Counted from the first letter of the stretch, positions 51,566-60,156 are shown. The stretch: DNA of 64,000 nucleotides from Oscillospiraceae bacterium (GCA_017550645.1 JAFZOI010000036.1:124001-188000); one strand, 5' to 3'. Program-made: numbers and translations. The notes: generated from the letters alone by a model not told the origin.

Positions 51566-51593
51566 TTGATTTTATTTTTTGAAATGCTATAAT
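51566..51593 (+). promoter_or_regulatory. Promoter of the xer-MBOAT-DHHW unit
   Basis: -35 TTGATT (51566-51571) and a perfect -10 TATAAT (51588-51593), spacer 16 bases, 50 bases upstream of the recombinase ATG. Confidence 0.7.
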
Positions 51594-51642
51594 ATCCCTT
51601 ATAGATAAAAATGTTCGGAAAACGCCGGAAAGGAGGGATCGT

Positions 51643-52653
51643 ATGTCGGATTACAGAAAGGACGCTTCGCCGCTCGTGCGCGACTTTCTGACCTATCACG
51701 AGGTCATCAAGAGCCACTCGCAGAAGACCGTCGACGAATATTATCTCGACCTGCGGACCTTCTTCCGCTTTCTGAAGATACAGCGCGGGGTCGTCGATGA
51801 GAGCGTTCCCTTCGACGAGATTCCCGTAAACGACGTCGACCTCCCCTTCGTCGCGGCGGTCACGCGCGCGGAGGTCTACGACTTTCTCGCCTTTCTTGCG
51901 CGCGACAGGGTCAAAAACGAGCGCGCGAACCTCCCCGAATACGGCCTCTCGGCCGCCTCCCGCGCCCGCAAGATAGCGACGCTCCGCTCGTTTTACAAAT
52001 ACCTGACCGTTAAATCGGGCCTGCTGGAGGAAAACCCGCTCGAGCAGCTCGACTCCCCGAAGCTACGCAGGACGCTGCCGAAGTACCTGACCGTCGAGGA
52101 GAGCAGGCAGCTCCTCTCATCCGTCGGCGGGCGGCACGAAAAGCGAGATTTCTGCATACTGATGCTGTTTCTGACGTGCGGGCTGCGTATCTCCGAGCTC
52201 GTCGGGCTCGACCTCGGCGACGTGCACGAGGATCATCTGCGCATACTCGGCAAGGGCGGCAAGGAGCGCGTGACGTATCTTAACGCCGCGGCCGCCGACG
52301 CTATTAACGACTATCTGGCGCTCCGCGTCCGCGAGGCCGAGCGCAAGGACGTCACGACGCGCGCGCTCTTTCTCAGCTCGCGCGGGGACAGGATATCCCG
52401 CTCGACCGTCCACGCGCTCGTCAAGAAGCACCTGCTGGAAGCCGGGCTCGACGCGGACGGCTTCAGCGCGCACAAGCTCCGCCACACGGCCGCGACGATG
52501 CTCCTCGGCAAGGGCGTAGACCTCAAGACGCTGCAGGAGCTGCTCGGGCACGAGCACCTCGGCACGACGGAGATATACACGCACATAGAAAACACCGACC
52601 TCAAGATCGCCGCCGACGCGAGCCCGCTCGCCGGCTTCAAGCCGAAAAACTGA
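51643..52653 (+). CDS. xerD: Tyrosine recombinase, XerC/XerD type
   Basis: 336 residues. SAM-like N-domain (RDFLTYHEVIKSHSQKTVDEYYLDLRTFFRFL) and catalytic domain with Arg in TCGLRISELVGLDLGDV, Lys in GKGGKERVTYL, His-x2-Arg in SAHKLRHTAATMLL, His in LLGHEHLGTTEIYTHI and its nucleophilic Tyr. About 35 residues longer than typical XerD because of an insert near residues 60-95. No att site or phage genes adjoin it, so chromosome-dimer resolution is more likely than integration. Confidence 0.9.
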   Translation: MSDYRKDASPLVRDFLTYHEVIKSHSQKTVDEYYLDLRTFFRFLKIQRGVVDESVPFDEIPVNDVDLPFVAAVTRAEVYDFLAFLARDRVKNERANLPEYGLSAASRARKIATLRSFYKYLTVKSGLLEENPLEQLDSPKLRRTLPKYLTVEESRQLLSSVGGRHEKRDFCILMLFLTCGLRISELVGLDLGDVHEDHLRILGKGGKERVTYLNAAAADAINDYLALRVREAERKDVTTRALFLSSRGDRISRSTVHALVKKHLLEAGLDADGFSAHKLRHTAATMLLGKGVDLKTLQELLGHEHLGTTEIYTHIENTDLKIAADASPLAGFKPKN

Positions 52654-52668
52654 CTTCCGGAGGGCCTC

Positions 52669-54057
52669 ATGGTCTTTTCAAGCCTGCTTTTCATGTTCAT
52701 ATATCTGCCCGTCGTGCTGGCGGTGTACTACGTCGTTCCGTCGAAATGGCGGAACGTCTGGCTGTTCATCGTCAACCTCGTGTTCTACGGCTGGGGAGAG
52801 CCCGTCTATATAGTGCTGATGCTCTTCTCGATAACCGTGAACTACGCGGCGGGCCTTCTCATAGCGCGCCTCAAGGGCGACGGGAGCAAAGCAAAGCGCG
52901 TCCTCGTCGCGTGCGTGGTCGTAAACCTCGCGCTGCTCGTCTTCTTCAAATACTATGATTTCATCGCGGAAAACCTCTCGTTCATCCCGTTTATACGCCC
53001 GCTCGGGCTGACGCTCCCCATCGGCATCTCGTTCTACACGTTCCAGACCATGAGCTACCCCATCGACGTATACCGCGGCGACGCGGACGTACAGAAAAAC
53101 TACGTCCGCTTCGGGACGTTCGTCGCCCTCTTCCCGCAGCTCATAGCGGGCCCCATCGTCCGCTACAAGGACGTCGCAAATCAGCTCGCCTTCCGCGCCA
53201 ACGACCGCGAGCAGTTCGCCTCCGGCGTGCGCCGCTTCATCGTCGGACTCGGGAAAAAGGTCCTGCTGGCGAACAATATCGGCATGCTCTGGGACGTCTA
53301 CAAGGCCATGCCCGCGGGCGAGCTCACCGTTGCGGGCGCGTGGCTCGGCATAATAGCGTTCTCGCTGCAGATATACTTCGATTTTTCCGGCTACAGCGAC
53401 ATGGCCATCGGCCTCGGACGCATGCTCGGCTTCGAGTTTCTTGAAAACTTCAACTACCCCTACATCTCCAAGAGCATCACGGAGTTCTGGCGCCGCTGGC
53501 ACATCAGCCTCTCGACGTGGTTCCGCGACTACGTGTACATCCCGCTCGGAGGCAACCGCAAGGGCCTCGCGCGGCAGCTTCTGAACATCCTCGTAGTCTG
53601 GGCGCTGACCGGCTTCTGGCACGGCGCGAGCTGGAATTTCCTGCTCTGGGGGCTTTACTACGCGGTATGGCTGACGATAGAGAAGCTCTTCCTGCTCAAG
53701 CTGCTGGACAAGTCCAAGATAATCTCGCATATATACGCGCTCGTCGTCGTCATAGTCGGCTGGGCGCTCTTCGCCATAGACGATTTCGGCGACTGCGTGC
53801 GCTACGTCGGGACGATGTTCGGCGCGGGCGCGGCGGGCTTCGCGAGCTCCGACGTGCTCTACTACCTGCGCAGCTACGGCCCCTCGCTCGTCGTCATGAT
53901 ATTCGCCTGCACGCCGCTCGGCGCACTCGCGATGAAAAAGCTCCCGCGCAGGGCGGCGGCGATCGCCGTCCCCGTGCTCATTCTCATCGTGCTCGTCATC
54001 TCGACGGCGTACCTCGTGGACGGGACGTACAACCCGTTCCTCTACTTCAGATTTTAG
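52669..54057 (+). CDS. MBOAT family O-acyltransferase (AlgI/DltB-like)
   Basis: 462 residues with about 11 helices. VFSSLLFMFIYLPVVLAVYYVVP is the usual start. EFWRRWHISLSTWFRDYVYIPLGGNRKG and the catalytic His in ALTGFWHGASWNFLLWGLYY define the family. It moves acetyl groups across the membrane to exported polysaccharide. GGAGGGCCTC precedes the ATG; it is 15 bases from the recombinase and 15 from its DHHW partner. Confidence 0.95.
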   Translation: MVFSSLLFMFIYLPVVLAVYYVVPSKWRNVWLFIVNLVFYGWGEPVYIVLMLFSITVNYAAGLLIARLKGDGSKAKRVLVACVVVNLALLVFFKYYDFIAENLSFIPFIRPLGLTLPIGISFYTFQTMSYPIDVYRGDADVQKNYVRFGTFVALFPQLIAGPIVRYKDVANQLAFRANDREQFASGVRRFIVGLGKKVLLANNIGMLWDVYKAMPAGELTVAGAWLGIIAFSLQIYFDFSGYSDMAIGLGRMLGFEFLENFNYPYISKSITEFWRRWHISLSTWFRDYVYIPLGGNRKGLARQLLNILVVWALTGFWHGASWNFLLWGLYYAVWLTIEKLFLLKLLDKSKIISHIYALVVVIVGWALFAIDDFGDCVRYVGTMFGAGAAGFASSDVLYYLRSYGPSLVVMIFACTPLGALAMKKLPRRAAAIAVPVLILIVLVISTAYLVDGTYNPFLYFRF

Positions 54058-54072
54058 AAAGGAGGCCGCAGC

Positions 54073-55188
54073 ATGAAAAAAGGCGCTCCGCTCGCGCAGA
54101 TACTCGTCTTCGTGATATTCATCGCGGCCTTCGCCGTGCTCAATCTCGTCACGCCCGCGCGCACCTTCTCCGAGCAGGAGAACCGCTACCTCGCGCAGGC
54201 GCCGAAGTTCTCCTTCTCGGCGCTCTTTGACGGAAGCTTCACGGAGTCCTTTGAAAAATACGTAACCGATCAGTTTTTCGGGCGCGATCTCTGGGTCGCG
54301 GGAAAGGCGCGCGCCGAGCGGGCCGCCGGCAAAACGGAGAACAACAACGTCTTTTTCTGCGCGGACGATACCCTCGTCGAGCGTTTCTCCGAGCCCGATC
54401 CCGCGCAGCTCGCGGCCAATATCGACGCCGTCAACGCGCTCGCGGCGAATACGGACGCGGACGTTTACCTCGCGCTCATACCCGGCGCGGCGGCCGTCTG
54501 GGCCGACAGGCTCCCCGCCAACGCCGACTGCGCCGACCAGCTCGCCGTCATCGACGAGGTCTACTCCCGCGTCGACGCGGAGACGATAGACATAGCCGGC
54601 GCGCTTCAAGCCACCGCGGACGAATATATCTTCTACCGCACGGACCACCACTGGACGAGCCTCGGCGCGTGCTACGCCTCCGAGCGCATCCTCTCGGCCT
54701 TTGGCGCGCAGGCAAAGCTCCCGCAGGCCTTCGCGCCCGAGACGGTCACGACGGAGTTTTACGGCACGGCGTGGAGCTCCTCCGGCGCGACGTGGGTAGC
54801 GCCCGACAGCATAGATATCTACGTCCCGCAGGGCGGCGCCGTCGTCAAAAACTACCCGCACGGGGCCGAGGAGGACGGCACGCTCTACGATATGTCCCGC
54901 CTCGAGACGAAGGACAAATACTCGATGTTCTGCGGCGGCAATACCCCGCGCCTGCGCGTCGATACGGGAAACGAGGGCCCGCACCTGCTCGTCCTGCGCG
55001 ACAGCTATTTCGACAGCGAGCTCCCCTTCCTGCTCGGAAGCTTTTCGACGATAGACGTCCTCGACCTGCGCTATTTCAGGACGAGCGTCGCGGACTTCAT
55101 CCGCGAGAACGATATCGACGCCGTCCTCGTCATATACAGCGTCTCTAACTTCTCGACGGACACCTCCGTCTTCCTCGCGGGAAGATAA
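54073..55188 (+). CDS. DHHW family protein (AlgJ/AlgX-like SGNH O-acetyltransferase partner)
   Basis: 371 residues with an N-terminal anchor (ILVFVIFIAAFAVLNLV) and SEQENRYLAQAPKFSFSALFDGSFTESFEKYVTDQF, typical of the family. The DHHW motif is in FYRTDHHWTSLGACYASE and a likely nucleophile Ser in LVLRDSYFDSELP. It receives acetyl from the MBOAT partner and transfers it to a glycan outside the cell. AAAGGAGG precedes the ATG. Confidence 0.93.
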   Translation: MKKGAPLAQILVFVIFIAAFAVLNLVTPARTFSEQENRYLAQAPKFSFSALFDGSFTESFEKYVTDQFFGRDLWVAGKARAERAAGKTENNNVFFCADDTLVERFSEPDPAQLAANIDAVNALAANTDADVYLALIPGAAAVWADRLPANADCADQLAVIDEVYSRVDAETIDIAGALQATADEYIFYRTDHHWTSLGACYASERILSAFGAQAKLPQAFAPETVTTEFYGTAWSSSGATWVAPDSIDIYVPQGGAVVKNYPHGAEEDGTLYDMSRLETKDKYSMFCGGNTPRLRVDTGNEGPHLLVLRDSYFDSELPFLLGSFSTIDVLDLRYFRTSVADFIRENDIDAVLVIYSVSNFSTDTSVFLAGR

Positions 55189-55191
55189 GAA

Positions 55192-55229
55192 CAAATAAAA
55201 ACCGCCCCATCCAGATCGGACGGGGCGGT
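55192..55229 (-). terminator. Hairpin terminator after the XRE gene
   Basis: Stem ACCGCCCC-TCC/GGA-GGGGCGGT (55201-55229), followed on the minus strand by TTTTTATTTG. It may also slow plus-strand transcripts. A near copy of the stem lies at 55899-55925. Confidence 0.75.
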
Positions 55230-55304
55230 ATGCTATATATAGGAATAAGCGGGAAGAAAAAAGCGTCCCTGAATTTAAGGATGTGAAACAGAATGCTTTT
55301 TTTC

Positions 55305-55817
55305 TCAGGCGTTTTTTCTCCTCGTCATGACGATCCCGACGATCGAACCGATCAGGACGACCGGTGCGACTCTGATAAATACCCATTCAAAGGAGTGGAA
55401 AGCCGTCCCGAGAACAGCCGTTTCAGGATCGTTATAATTCCACCCCAAATAGGGGCTGTTCAGGATGAATAACAGCGCCGTGATGAGTACGATCACAACT
55501 GCGATCAAGATAAAAAGCCAATGAGCTGTCTTTCTCCGCGACTGCTGCCTTTTAGAAAGCTGAAGGTTGATCACCTCCAACTTTCGGGATATTGCTTTCA
55601 GATCGTCTGCCTCCGGCTCTGCAACCGTCTCTCCGAGCAAAGTACTGACGGGAGTTTCAAGGGCTTCGGATAACGCAAGCAGCAGCTCGGAATCCGGAAC
55701 AGACAGGCCCTGCTCCCATTTGGAAATCGTTTGCCTGACCACGTTCAGCTTGACTGCAAGTTCTTCTTGGGAAAGGCCCTTTGCTTTTCTTATCGTCTTA
55801 ATGTTTTCACTTAACAT
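55305..55817 (-). CDS. XRE-family transcriptional regulator with two membrane helices
   Basis: 170 residues. HTH at residues 1-60 (TIRKAKGLSQEELAVKLNVVRQTISKWEQG), a short coiled linker, then two helices (WLFILIAVVIVLITALLFIL and VAPVVLIGSIVGIVMT). Base composition and codon use are clearly more AT-rich than in neighbours, and it is bracketed by two nearly identical hairpins, so it may be a recent arrival. Target unknown, though such membrane-tethered XRE proteins often act on adjacent genes. Confidence 0.88.
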   Translation of the reverse strand: MLSENIKTIRKAKGLSQEELAVKLNVVRQTISKWEQGLSVPDSELLLALSEALETPVSTLLGETVAEPEADDLKAISRKLEVINLQLSKRQQSRRKTAHWLFILIAVVIVLITALLFILNSPYLGWNYNDPETAVLGTAFHSFEWVFIRVAPVVLIGSIVGIVMTRRKNA

Positions 55818-55898
55818 GGCAAAAGCCCCCTTTCGCAGTCATGATACGCTCAACAGGTCTGCTGCCTCAAGCAACGCAAATTAACATTGACGCAATTC

Positions 55899-55925
55899 AC
55901 CGCCCCGTCCGATGCGGACGGGGCG
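55899..55925. repeat. GC hairpin nearly identical to the one at 55201-55229
   Basis: Perfect 11-bp stem CCGCCCCGTCC/GGACGGGGCGG. It lies just past the serine hydrolase stop and could end that operon, but no T run follows on the minus strand. Confidence 0.7.
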
Positions 55926-55942
55926 GCTTGCGTTTATTTTGC

Positions 55943-57124
55943 TTAGTTTATCATGCCGTTGATGACGGCGCGGAGACGCGGCTGGACGTAATGCTCGTCG
56001 GACATCATCTCCTGCTGCATGAAGACGACCGAGAGGCGCTCGGCCGGGTCTGCCTCCATCCACGTGCCCGCGGCGCCGCACCAGCCGAACTCGCCGGGGG
56101 TGCCGTTGCAGAGGCCCGCGCCGGTGTCGACCATGGTACGCACGCCGTAGCCGTAGCCGTAGCCGAGGAGGGTCGGGGACGTAAATTCCTTCTTCATCGA
56201 CTCCGTGAGCAGGTTCGTCCTCATCATGTCTATCGTCTTGCGGCCGACTATGCGCACGCCCTCGAGCTCGCCGCCGTTAGTCAGCATGCGGGTGAAGCGC
56301 TGATAGTCGCGGAGGGTCGAGATGAGGCCCGTCGACGCGCTCTCATACTTGCAGTCGGGCCTGTGGCCGGCGTCCAGCGGGTCGCCGATGACCTCGGTGC
56401 AGTGGGATATCTCGCCGGTCTTCCTGTCGCGCCTGATGCAGTCGGCCATGCGCTCCTGCCAGCCTTCGCGGAAGCGGTACCACGTCTCGTTCATGCCGAG
56501 CGGATCGAAGATGTTCTTCTTCATGAAGTCGCCGAGACCCATGCCGCTCGTCGCCTCGACGACGCCCGCCATGATGTCGAGCCCGTAGCCGTACTGCCAG
56601 TGATCGCCGGGCTCGAAGAGCATCGGGATCATCGGCAGGGTGCGAATCTCGGTCAGATGGTCGTAGTTGGCCTGGAACTTGCTCCCGCCGAGCTTCTTCT
56701 GCATCTCCTGCATGCCGAGGTCGGTCGGGCTGCCGTCGTGGGCGTAGAAGCCGACGTTCATGTTGAAGAGATGGCGCATGAGCATGGGCTTCTTCGACTC
56801 CTCGACCGTCCACGTGCCGTCCGGCTGCTTGACGCTGACCTTGAGGTTTTTATACTCCGGCAGGTACTCCGAGACGGGGTCGTCCATGAGGAAGACGCCG
56901 CGCTCATACTGGATGAGGCCGCAGAGCGCCGAGACGGGCTTCGTCATCGAGTACATGCGAAAGAGCGTGTCGAAGCTCATGGGCTTCGTGCGGGCAAAGT
57001 CTTGGAATCCGAAGCAGCCCTCGTAAAGCGGCTTGTCGTCCTTATAGACGGATATGGAGGCTCCGGGGATGCCGCGCGCGACGATGCGTTCGATGAGGTT
57101 TTCGAGGTCTTTGACAGTAGACAT
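55943..57124 (-). CDS. Serine hydrolase, class C beta-lactamase/esterase (EstB) fold
   Basis: 393 residues. The SxxK motif is in LFRMYSMTKPVSALCGLI; the tyrosine motif may lie in LGYGYGYGVRTM; the KTG-like element is GWCGAAGTWMEADP. No signal peptide, so it is cytoplasmic and more likely an esterase or peptidase than a resistance enzyme. It is the last gene of the UroD-flavoprotein-esterase operon. Confidence 0.88.
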   Translation of the reverse strand: MSTVKDLENLIERIVARGIPGASISVYKDDKPLYEGCFGFQDFARTKPMSFDTLFRMYSMTKPVSALCGLIQYERGVFLMDDPVSEYLPEYKNLKVSVKQPDGTWTVEESKKPMLMRHLFNMNVGFYAHDGSPTDLGMQEMQKKLGGSKFQANYDHLTEIRTLPMIPMLFEPGDHWQYGYGLDIMAGVVEATSGMGLGDFMKKNIFDPLGMNETWYRFREGWQERMADCIRRDRKTGEISHCTEVIGDPLDAGHRPDCKYESASTGLISTLRDYQRFTRMLTNGGELEGVRIVGRKTIDMMRTNLLTESMKKEFTSPTLLGYGYGYGVRTMVDTGAGLCNGTPGEFGWCGAAGTWMEADPAERLSVVFMQQEMMSDEHYVQPRLRAVINGMIN

Positions 57125-57168
57125 GGTGCTTCTCCTTGATCTGATGATTTATTGCTGCCGTCCGCCGT

Positions 57169-57969
57169 TCAGCGGGCGGTCTTTTCGATGCCGAAATAAT
57201 CGAAGGCGCGTTGGATGGATTCGTCCCAGAGGCCCCACTCATGCCCGTACTGAGGGAATTCCTCGAAGAGGGCCTCGTGCCCGAGCGACTCGATATACTC
57301 GCGGAACTTGAGAAAGCGCGGATAGACGTCCTTGTCCTTCTTCCCGCAGGCGACGTAGAGACGCGGCAGCTCCCCGACGGGGATCTGCTCGAGCTTGCCC
57401 CAGACGTTTTCGTAGCTCGCGAGGTACTCGTCCAGCCCGCCGAGGCGCTTTATCTTCGTCTGCACGCGCTGCGTTATCGTCCCGTCCGGCTCGTAGACGG
57501 GCACGGGCGCCATGGAGAGGACGGCGCAGCCCGCGAACTTGTCAGGATGGTTTACCGCGTACTTGAGGCTCCCGTCGCCGCCCATGGAGAGACCGCACAT
57601 GAAGTTGTCCTCGCGCTTTGCCGAGGCGGGCAGCCAGCCTTGAACGAGCGGCATGAGCTCCTCGGTCAGAAAATCGAACATGGAGTACTTCGACATGCCG
57701 AAGTCGATGTTGGAATAGCCGGAGTTCAGCCCCGTGGGCATGACGGCTATGAGATCGCGCTCGATGCAGTATCTCTCGATATTCGTCATGCGCAGCCAGT
57801 CCGAGCAGCCGCCGAAAGCGCCGTGGAGCAGCCACGCGACCTTGTATTTCTTACCACTCGCGTAAAAGGCTTTCGGGTCGGCGCCTCCGGGCATACCTGG
57901 AAGTATTATGTTAACATCTGTGTCCACGCATAGATACTTGCTGTGGAGATTTAAGTGCATCGACGGCAT
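57169..57969 (-). CDS. Alpha/beta-hydrolase esterase (esterase D/tributyrin-esterase family)
   Basis: 266 residues, start ATG with AGGAGG 9 bases upstream. Oxyanion region WLLHGAFGGCSDW, nucleophile elbow CGLSMGGDGSLKYA, and a C-terminal His in YGHEWGLWDESI. Family members cleave acetyl or feruloyl esters and S-formylglutathione. Its place between a hydrolase and a flavoprotein suggests processing of an ester substrate. A GTTAACATAAT motif relative encodes V-N-I-I. Confidence 0.9.
   Translation of the reverse strand: MPSMHLNLHSKYLCVDTDVNIILPGMPGGADPKAFYASGKKYKVAWLLHGAFGGCSDWLRMTNIERYCIERDLIAVMPTGLNSGYSNIDFGMSKYSMFDFLTEELMPLVQGWLPASAKREDNFMCGLSMGGDGSLKYAVNHPDKFAGCAVLSMAPVPVYEPDGTITQRVQTKIKRLGGLDEYLASYENVWGKLEQIPVGELPRLYVACGKKDKDVYPRFLKFREYIESLGHEALFEEFPQYGHEWGLWDESIQRAFDYFGIEKTAR
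57905..57915 (+). repeat. ATTATGTTAAC motif variant
   Basis: Inside the esterase gene; coding strand GTT AAC ATA ATA (V-N-I-I), the same frame as the main copies, with T at the variable base. Confidence 0.4.
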
Positions 57970-57991
57970 TTGCGAAGGCCTCCTGTTTATA

Positions 57992-58003
57992 ATTATGTAA
58001 ACT
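57992..58003 (+). repeat. ATTATGTAAACT motif variant, intergenic
   Basis: In the 39-base gap between the esterase and flavoprotein genes; not coding, so codon choice cannot explain it. Confidence 0.5.
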
Positions 58004-58008
58004 TATTT

Positions 58009-58641
58009 TCAGAATGTCGCGAGGCGTTTTCCCATCTCGAAAGCGCGTCTGCAGTCCTCCGGGAAGACCTCCTCGTGGCGCTTTATGCGCTGCGCCTCGT
58101 CGAACATGTCGGCGGCGTACTTGGAGTAGTCGTCGAACTGGAGCGTCTCGGAGGCGTCCATGTATTCGGCGGGGCCGATGAGCTGCTCGAACATCTTGCG
58201 CTGCCGCTCGTACCACTCGGGGTAGGTCGTCGCGGGGGCGTTGGAGGTATAAAAGAGGCCGACGCGCACGCGCTTTGTATAGCCCCTGCGGCGGTCTTTG
58301 GTGTAGGTCAGCGTCGGATAGAGGAAGCGCTCGATGAACATGCGCATGACGCCGCTCACGTCCCCGAAGTACATCGGCGAGCCGAGCAGGACGACGTCGG
58401 CGGCCTTCGCCTCCTCTAGGATATCCGAGAGCCCGTCGCGCACGGCGCAGCTCGCGAAGCCGGGGCTGTCGAGCAGCTTGCAGGCCTCGCAGCCTCTGCA
58501 GCCGTGAAAATCGAGGTCATAGAGATGGACGAGCTTGACCTCCGCGCCGGCTTCCTCCGCGCCCTTGCAGGCGGCCTTAATGAGCGACGCGGTATTGCCC
58601 GCCTTGCGGGCGCTCCCGTTTAGAGCGAGGACCTTTATCAT
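58009..58641 (-). CDS. Flavodoxin-fold NADPH-dependent FMN reductase / iron-sulfur flavoprotein type
   Basis: 210 residues. FMN loop ALNGSARKAGNTASLI, a cysteine set GCRGCEACKLLD plus SCAV that could bind a [4Fe-4S] cluster as in Isf, and the isoalloxazine contact LLGSPMYFGDVSGVMRMFIERF. Likely an electron-transfer partner or quinone/nitro reductase. Second gene of the UroD operon, 36 bases after it. Confidence 0.9.
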   Translation of the reverse strand: MIKVLALNGSARKAGNTASLIKAACKGAEEAGAEVKLVHLYDLDFHGCRGCEACKLLDSPGFASCAVRDGLSDILEEAKAADVVLLGSPMYFGDVSGVMRMFIERFLYPTLTYTKDRRRGYTKRVRVGLFYTSNAPATTYPEWYERQRKMFEQLIGPAEYMDASETLQFDDYSKYAADMFDEAQRIKRHEEVFPEDCRRAFEMGKRLATF

Positions 58642-58677
58642 ATGGCGCTCTTCCCTTCCCGGCCGCGCGGGCCGATT

Positions 58678-59934
58678 TTATTTATACCGACCGTACTCCT
58701 TGACGGTCTCGAACATTGCGACGACGTTCTCGCGCTTGGCGTTGCACATGCCGCAGCCCGTCTCGAAGATGTAGCCGCCGCCGGGGGCGCAGATGTCGAT
58801 GAGGCGCTTGGTCTCGTCGATGACCTGCTGAGGGGTGCCCCAGTCGAGCAGCGACGTCGGGAAGCCGCCCGTTATGCAGGCGATGTTGCCGAGCTTTTTC
58901 TTGGCCATGGCCATATCGACGTCCTCGAAGTGGTAGATGACCTTTCCGGGGGGGACCTCGGTCAGGAAGTCGAGCCTCGTATTGTACTTACCCTCGGTGA
59001 AGACGTACGGCACCATGCCGGCGTCGACGATCTCGCAGATGACCTTCTGCAGATATTTCCAATAGAAGTCTCTGTAATGCTCCTGGCTCATGAAGCCGTC
59101 CATGCCCTTGTGGAGGGCCATGAAGACGTGCTTGCCGTCGAACTTGCCCTTCGCGGCCCTGATGCGCGCTATGCTCGCCTCAAAGACCGGCTCGACGTAC
59201 TTGAGGACCTCCTCCGGTCTGTCGTAGAGGTCGGAAAGGCTCAGCAGCGTGCCGCGCAGGAAATTGCTGTACTGGTCGAAGGGAGCTCCGCCGCCTATGC
59301 CTCCCGTCAGGGTCGGATAGCCCATCTCGTTGGTCTCTTTGAGAATGGCGGCGACCCTTTTGTTATACTCGACCTGCATGTCGTGGAGCTTCCACAGATC
59401 CTCGATCATGCGCCTGACCTCGGGCTTTGAAAACTCCGCCGCGACCATGGGCGCGCTGGTCGAGATGTTCATCTTGCCGAGCGGCTCGAGCAGGCCCGAC
59501 GTGCGGGGAATGGCCTTGCGCAGCGTCCAGCCCGTGCGGTCGGAATTGAACTCGTCGAACTCGTCGTCGAGCAGTATCGGGAATTCGACGTACTGCTGGA
59601 GCGAGTTCTCATCGATGATATTGCCGGGCATGCCCGCCCAGCGCATCGTCTTGGGATTTTGCAGCTCGAGCATCTTGCCCTGGCCGGCGTCGATGTTCGC
59701 CATGCCGGGGTTGTTGTCAGGATCGAATTCGTTGAGGTACTTGATGAGCGCCTTGCGGTGCTTCTCGAGCGTGTCGTCATAGACGACCTCGGCCACGGTG
59801 TAGCCGGCGTTGAAGACGAGGAAGAGCGCGGCCGACGGCGTTATGGGCACTCTGTCGGGCTCCTTGAGCGTGCGGGCGGCTATTACGCGGGCCATTTTTT
59901 CATCGTATTTCTTCTGAGCTTCCGGTGTCATCAT
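58678..59934 (-). CDS. Uroporphyrinogen decarboxylase-family protein, likely corrinoid-linked methyltransferase-like
   Basis: 418 residues, TIM-barrel of the COG0407 type. Not true HemE: the catalytic RQAGR motif is missing and the chain is about 60 residues longer. Conserved blocks are KEPDRVPITPSAALF, HKGMDGFMSQEHYRDFYWKYL, VYHFEDVDM-type KVIYHFEDVD and a C-terminal GGGYIFETGCGMCNAKREN. In anaerobes this group includes methylcobamide methyltransferases and demethylases. No cognate corrinoid protein is in the window. It leads the operon and has a strong promoter. Confidence 0.85.
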   Translation of the reverse strand: MMTPEAQKKYDEKMARVIAARTLKEPDRVPITPSAALFLVFNAGYTVAEVVYDDTLEKHRKALIKYLNEFDPDNNPGMANIDAGQGKMLELQNPKTMRWAGMPGNIIDENSLQQYVEFPILLDDEFDEFNSDRTGWTLRKAIPRTSGLLEPLGKMNISTSAPMVAAEFSKPEVRRMIEDLWKLHDMQVEYNKRVAAILKETNEMGYPTLTGGIGGGAPFDQYSNFLRGTLLSLSDLYDRPEEVLKYVEPVFEASIARIRAAKGKFDGKHVFMALHKGMDGFMSQEHYRDFYWKYLQKVICEIVDAGMVPYVFTEGKYNTRLDFLTEVPPGKVIYHFEDVDMAMAKKKLGNIACITGGFPTSLLDWGTPQQVIDETKRLIDICAPGGGYIFETGCGMCNAKRENVVAMFETVKEYGRYK

Positions 59935-59957
59935 TTACAGTTCCCCCTTAATAAGTC

Positions 59958-59989
59958 CCCGCGCGCCGCTTCCTTCCCCGGCGCGCGGG
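59958..59989 (-). promoter_or_regulatory. Leader hairpin of the UroD operon
   Basis: A perfect 10-bp GC stem CCCGCGCGCC/GGCGCGCGGG with a 12-base loop in the untranslated leader, about 24 bases before the start codon and just ahead of the Shine-Dalgarno GGGGGAA. No T run follows. It may stabilise the mRNA or affect initiation. Confidence 0.6.
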
Positions 59990-60042
59990 TCTGTACACTC
60001 CCCGCTTAGCCTTCCTTCTTTCTGAGCAGGGGCTTTTTTCTA

Positions 60043-60071
60043 ATTATAATAATGTTAAAAGGCTTTTTCAA
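60043..60071 (-). promoter_or_regulatory. Promoter of the UroD operon
   Basis: -35 TTGAAA (60066-60071) and a perfect -10 TATAAT (60043-60048), spacer 17 bases. Confidence 0.8.
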
Positions 60072-60156
60072 GAGAAAACGGTAATTATAGACAATTTTTT
60101 CACCCGATGCGCGGCGGAATTTAGATAATTTTTCGCGGATTTTTTGAAAATACTGC

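Noticed and set aside
51643..52653. The tyrosine recombinase as an integrase of a mobile element
   Set aside because: No phage or conjugation genes, no adjacent tRNA and no visible direct repeats; sequence fits XerC/D.
52678..55386. A 902-codon open frame on the minus strand
   Set aside because: It is antisense to the recombinase-MBOAT-DHHW genes, which have full family motifs and ribosome sites; composition (runs of R, D, E, H) is that of a shadow.
58678..59934. Annotation of the UroD-family gene as HemE of heme synthesis
   Set aside because: It lacks the N-terminal RQAGR motif and is longer than HemE, and no other heme gene is nearby.
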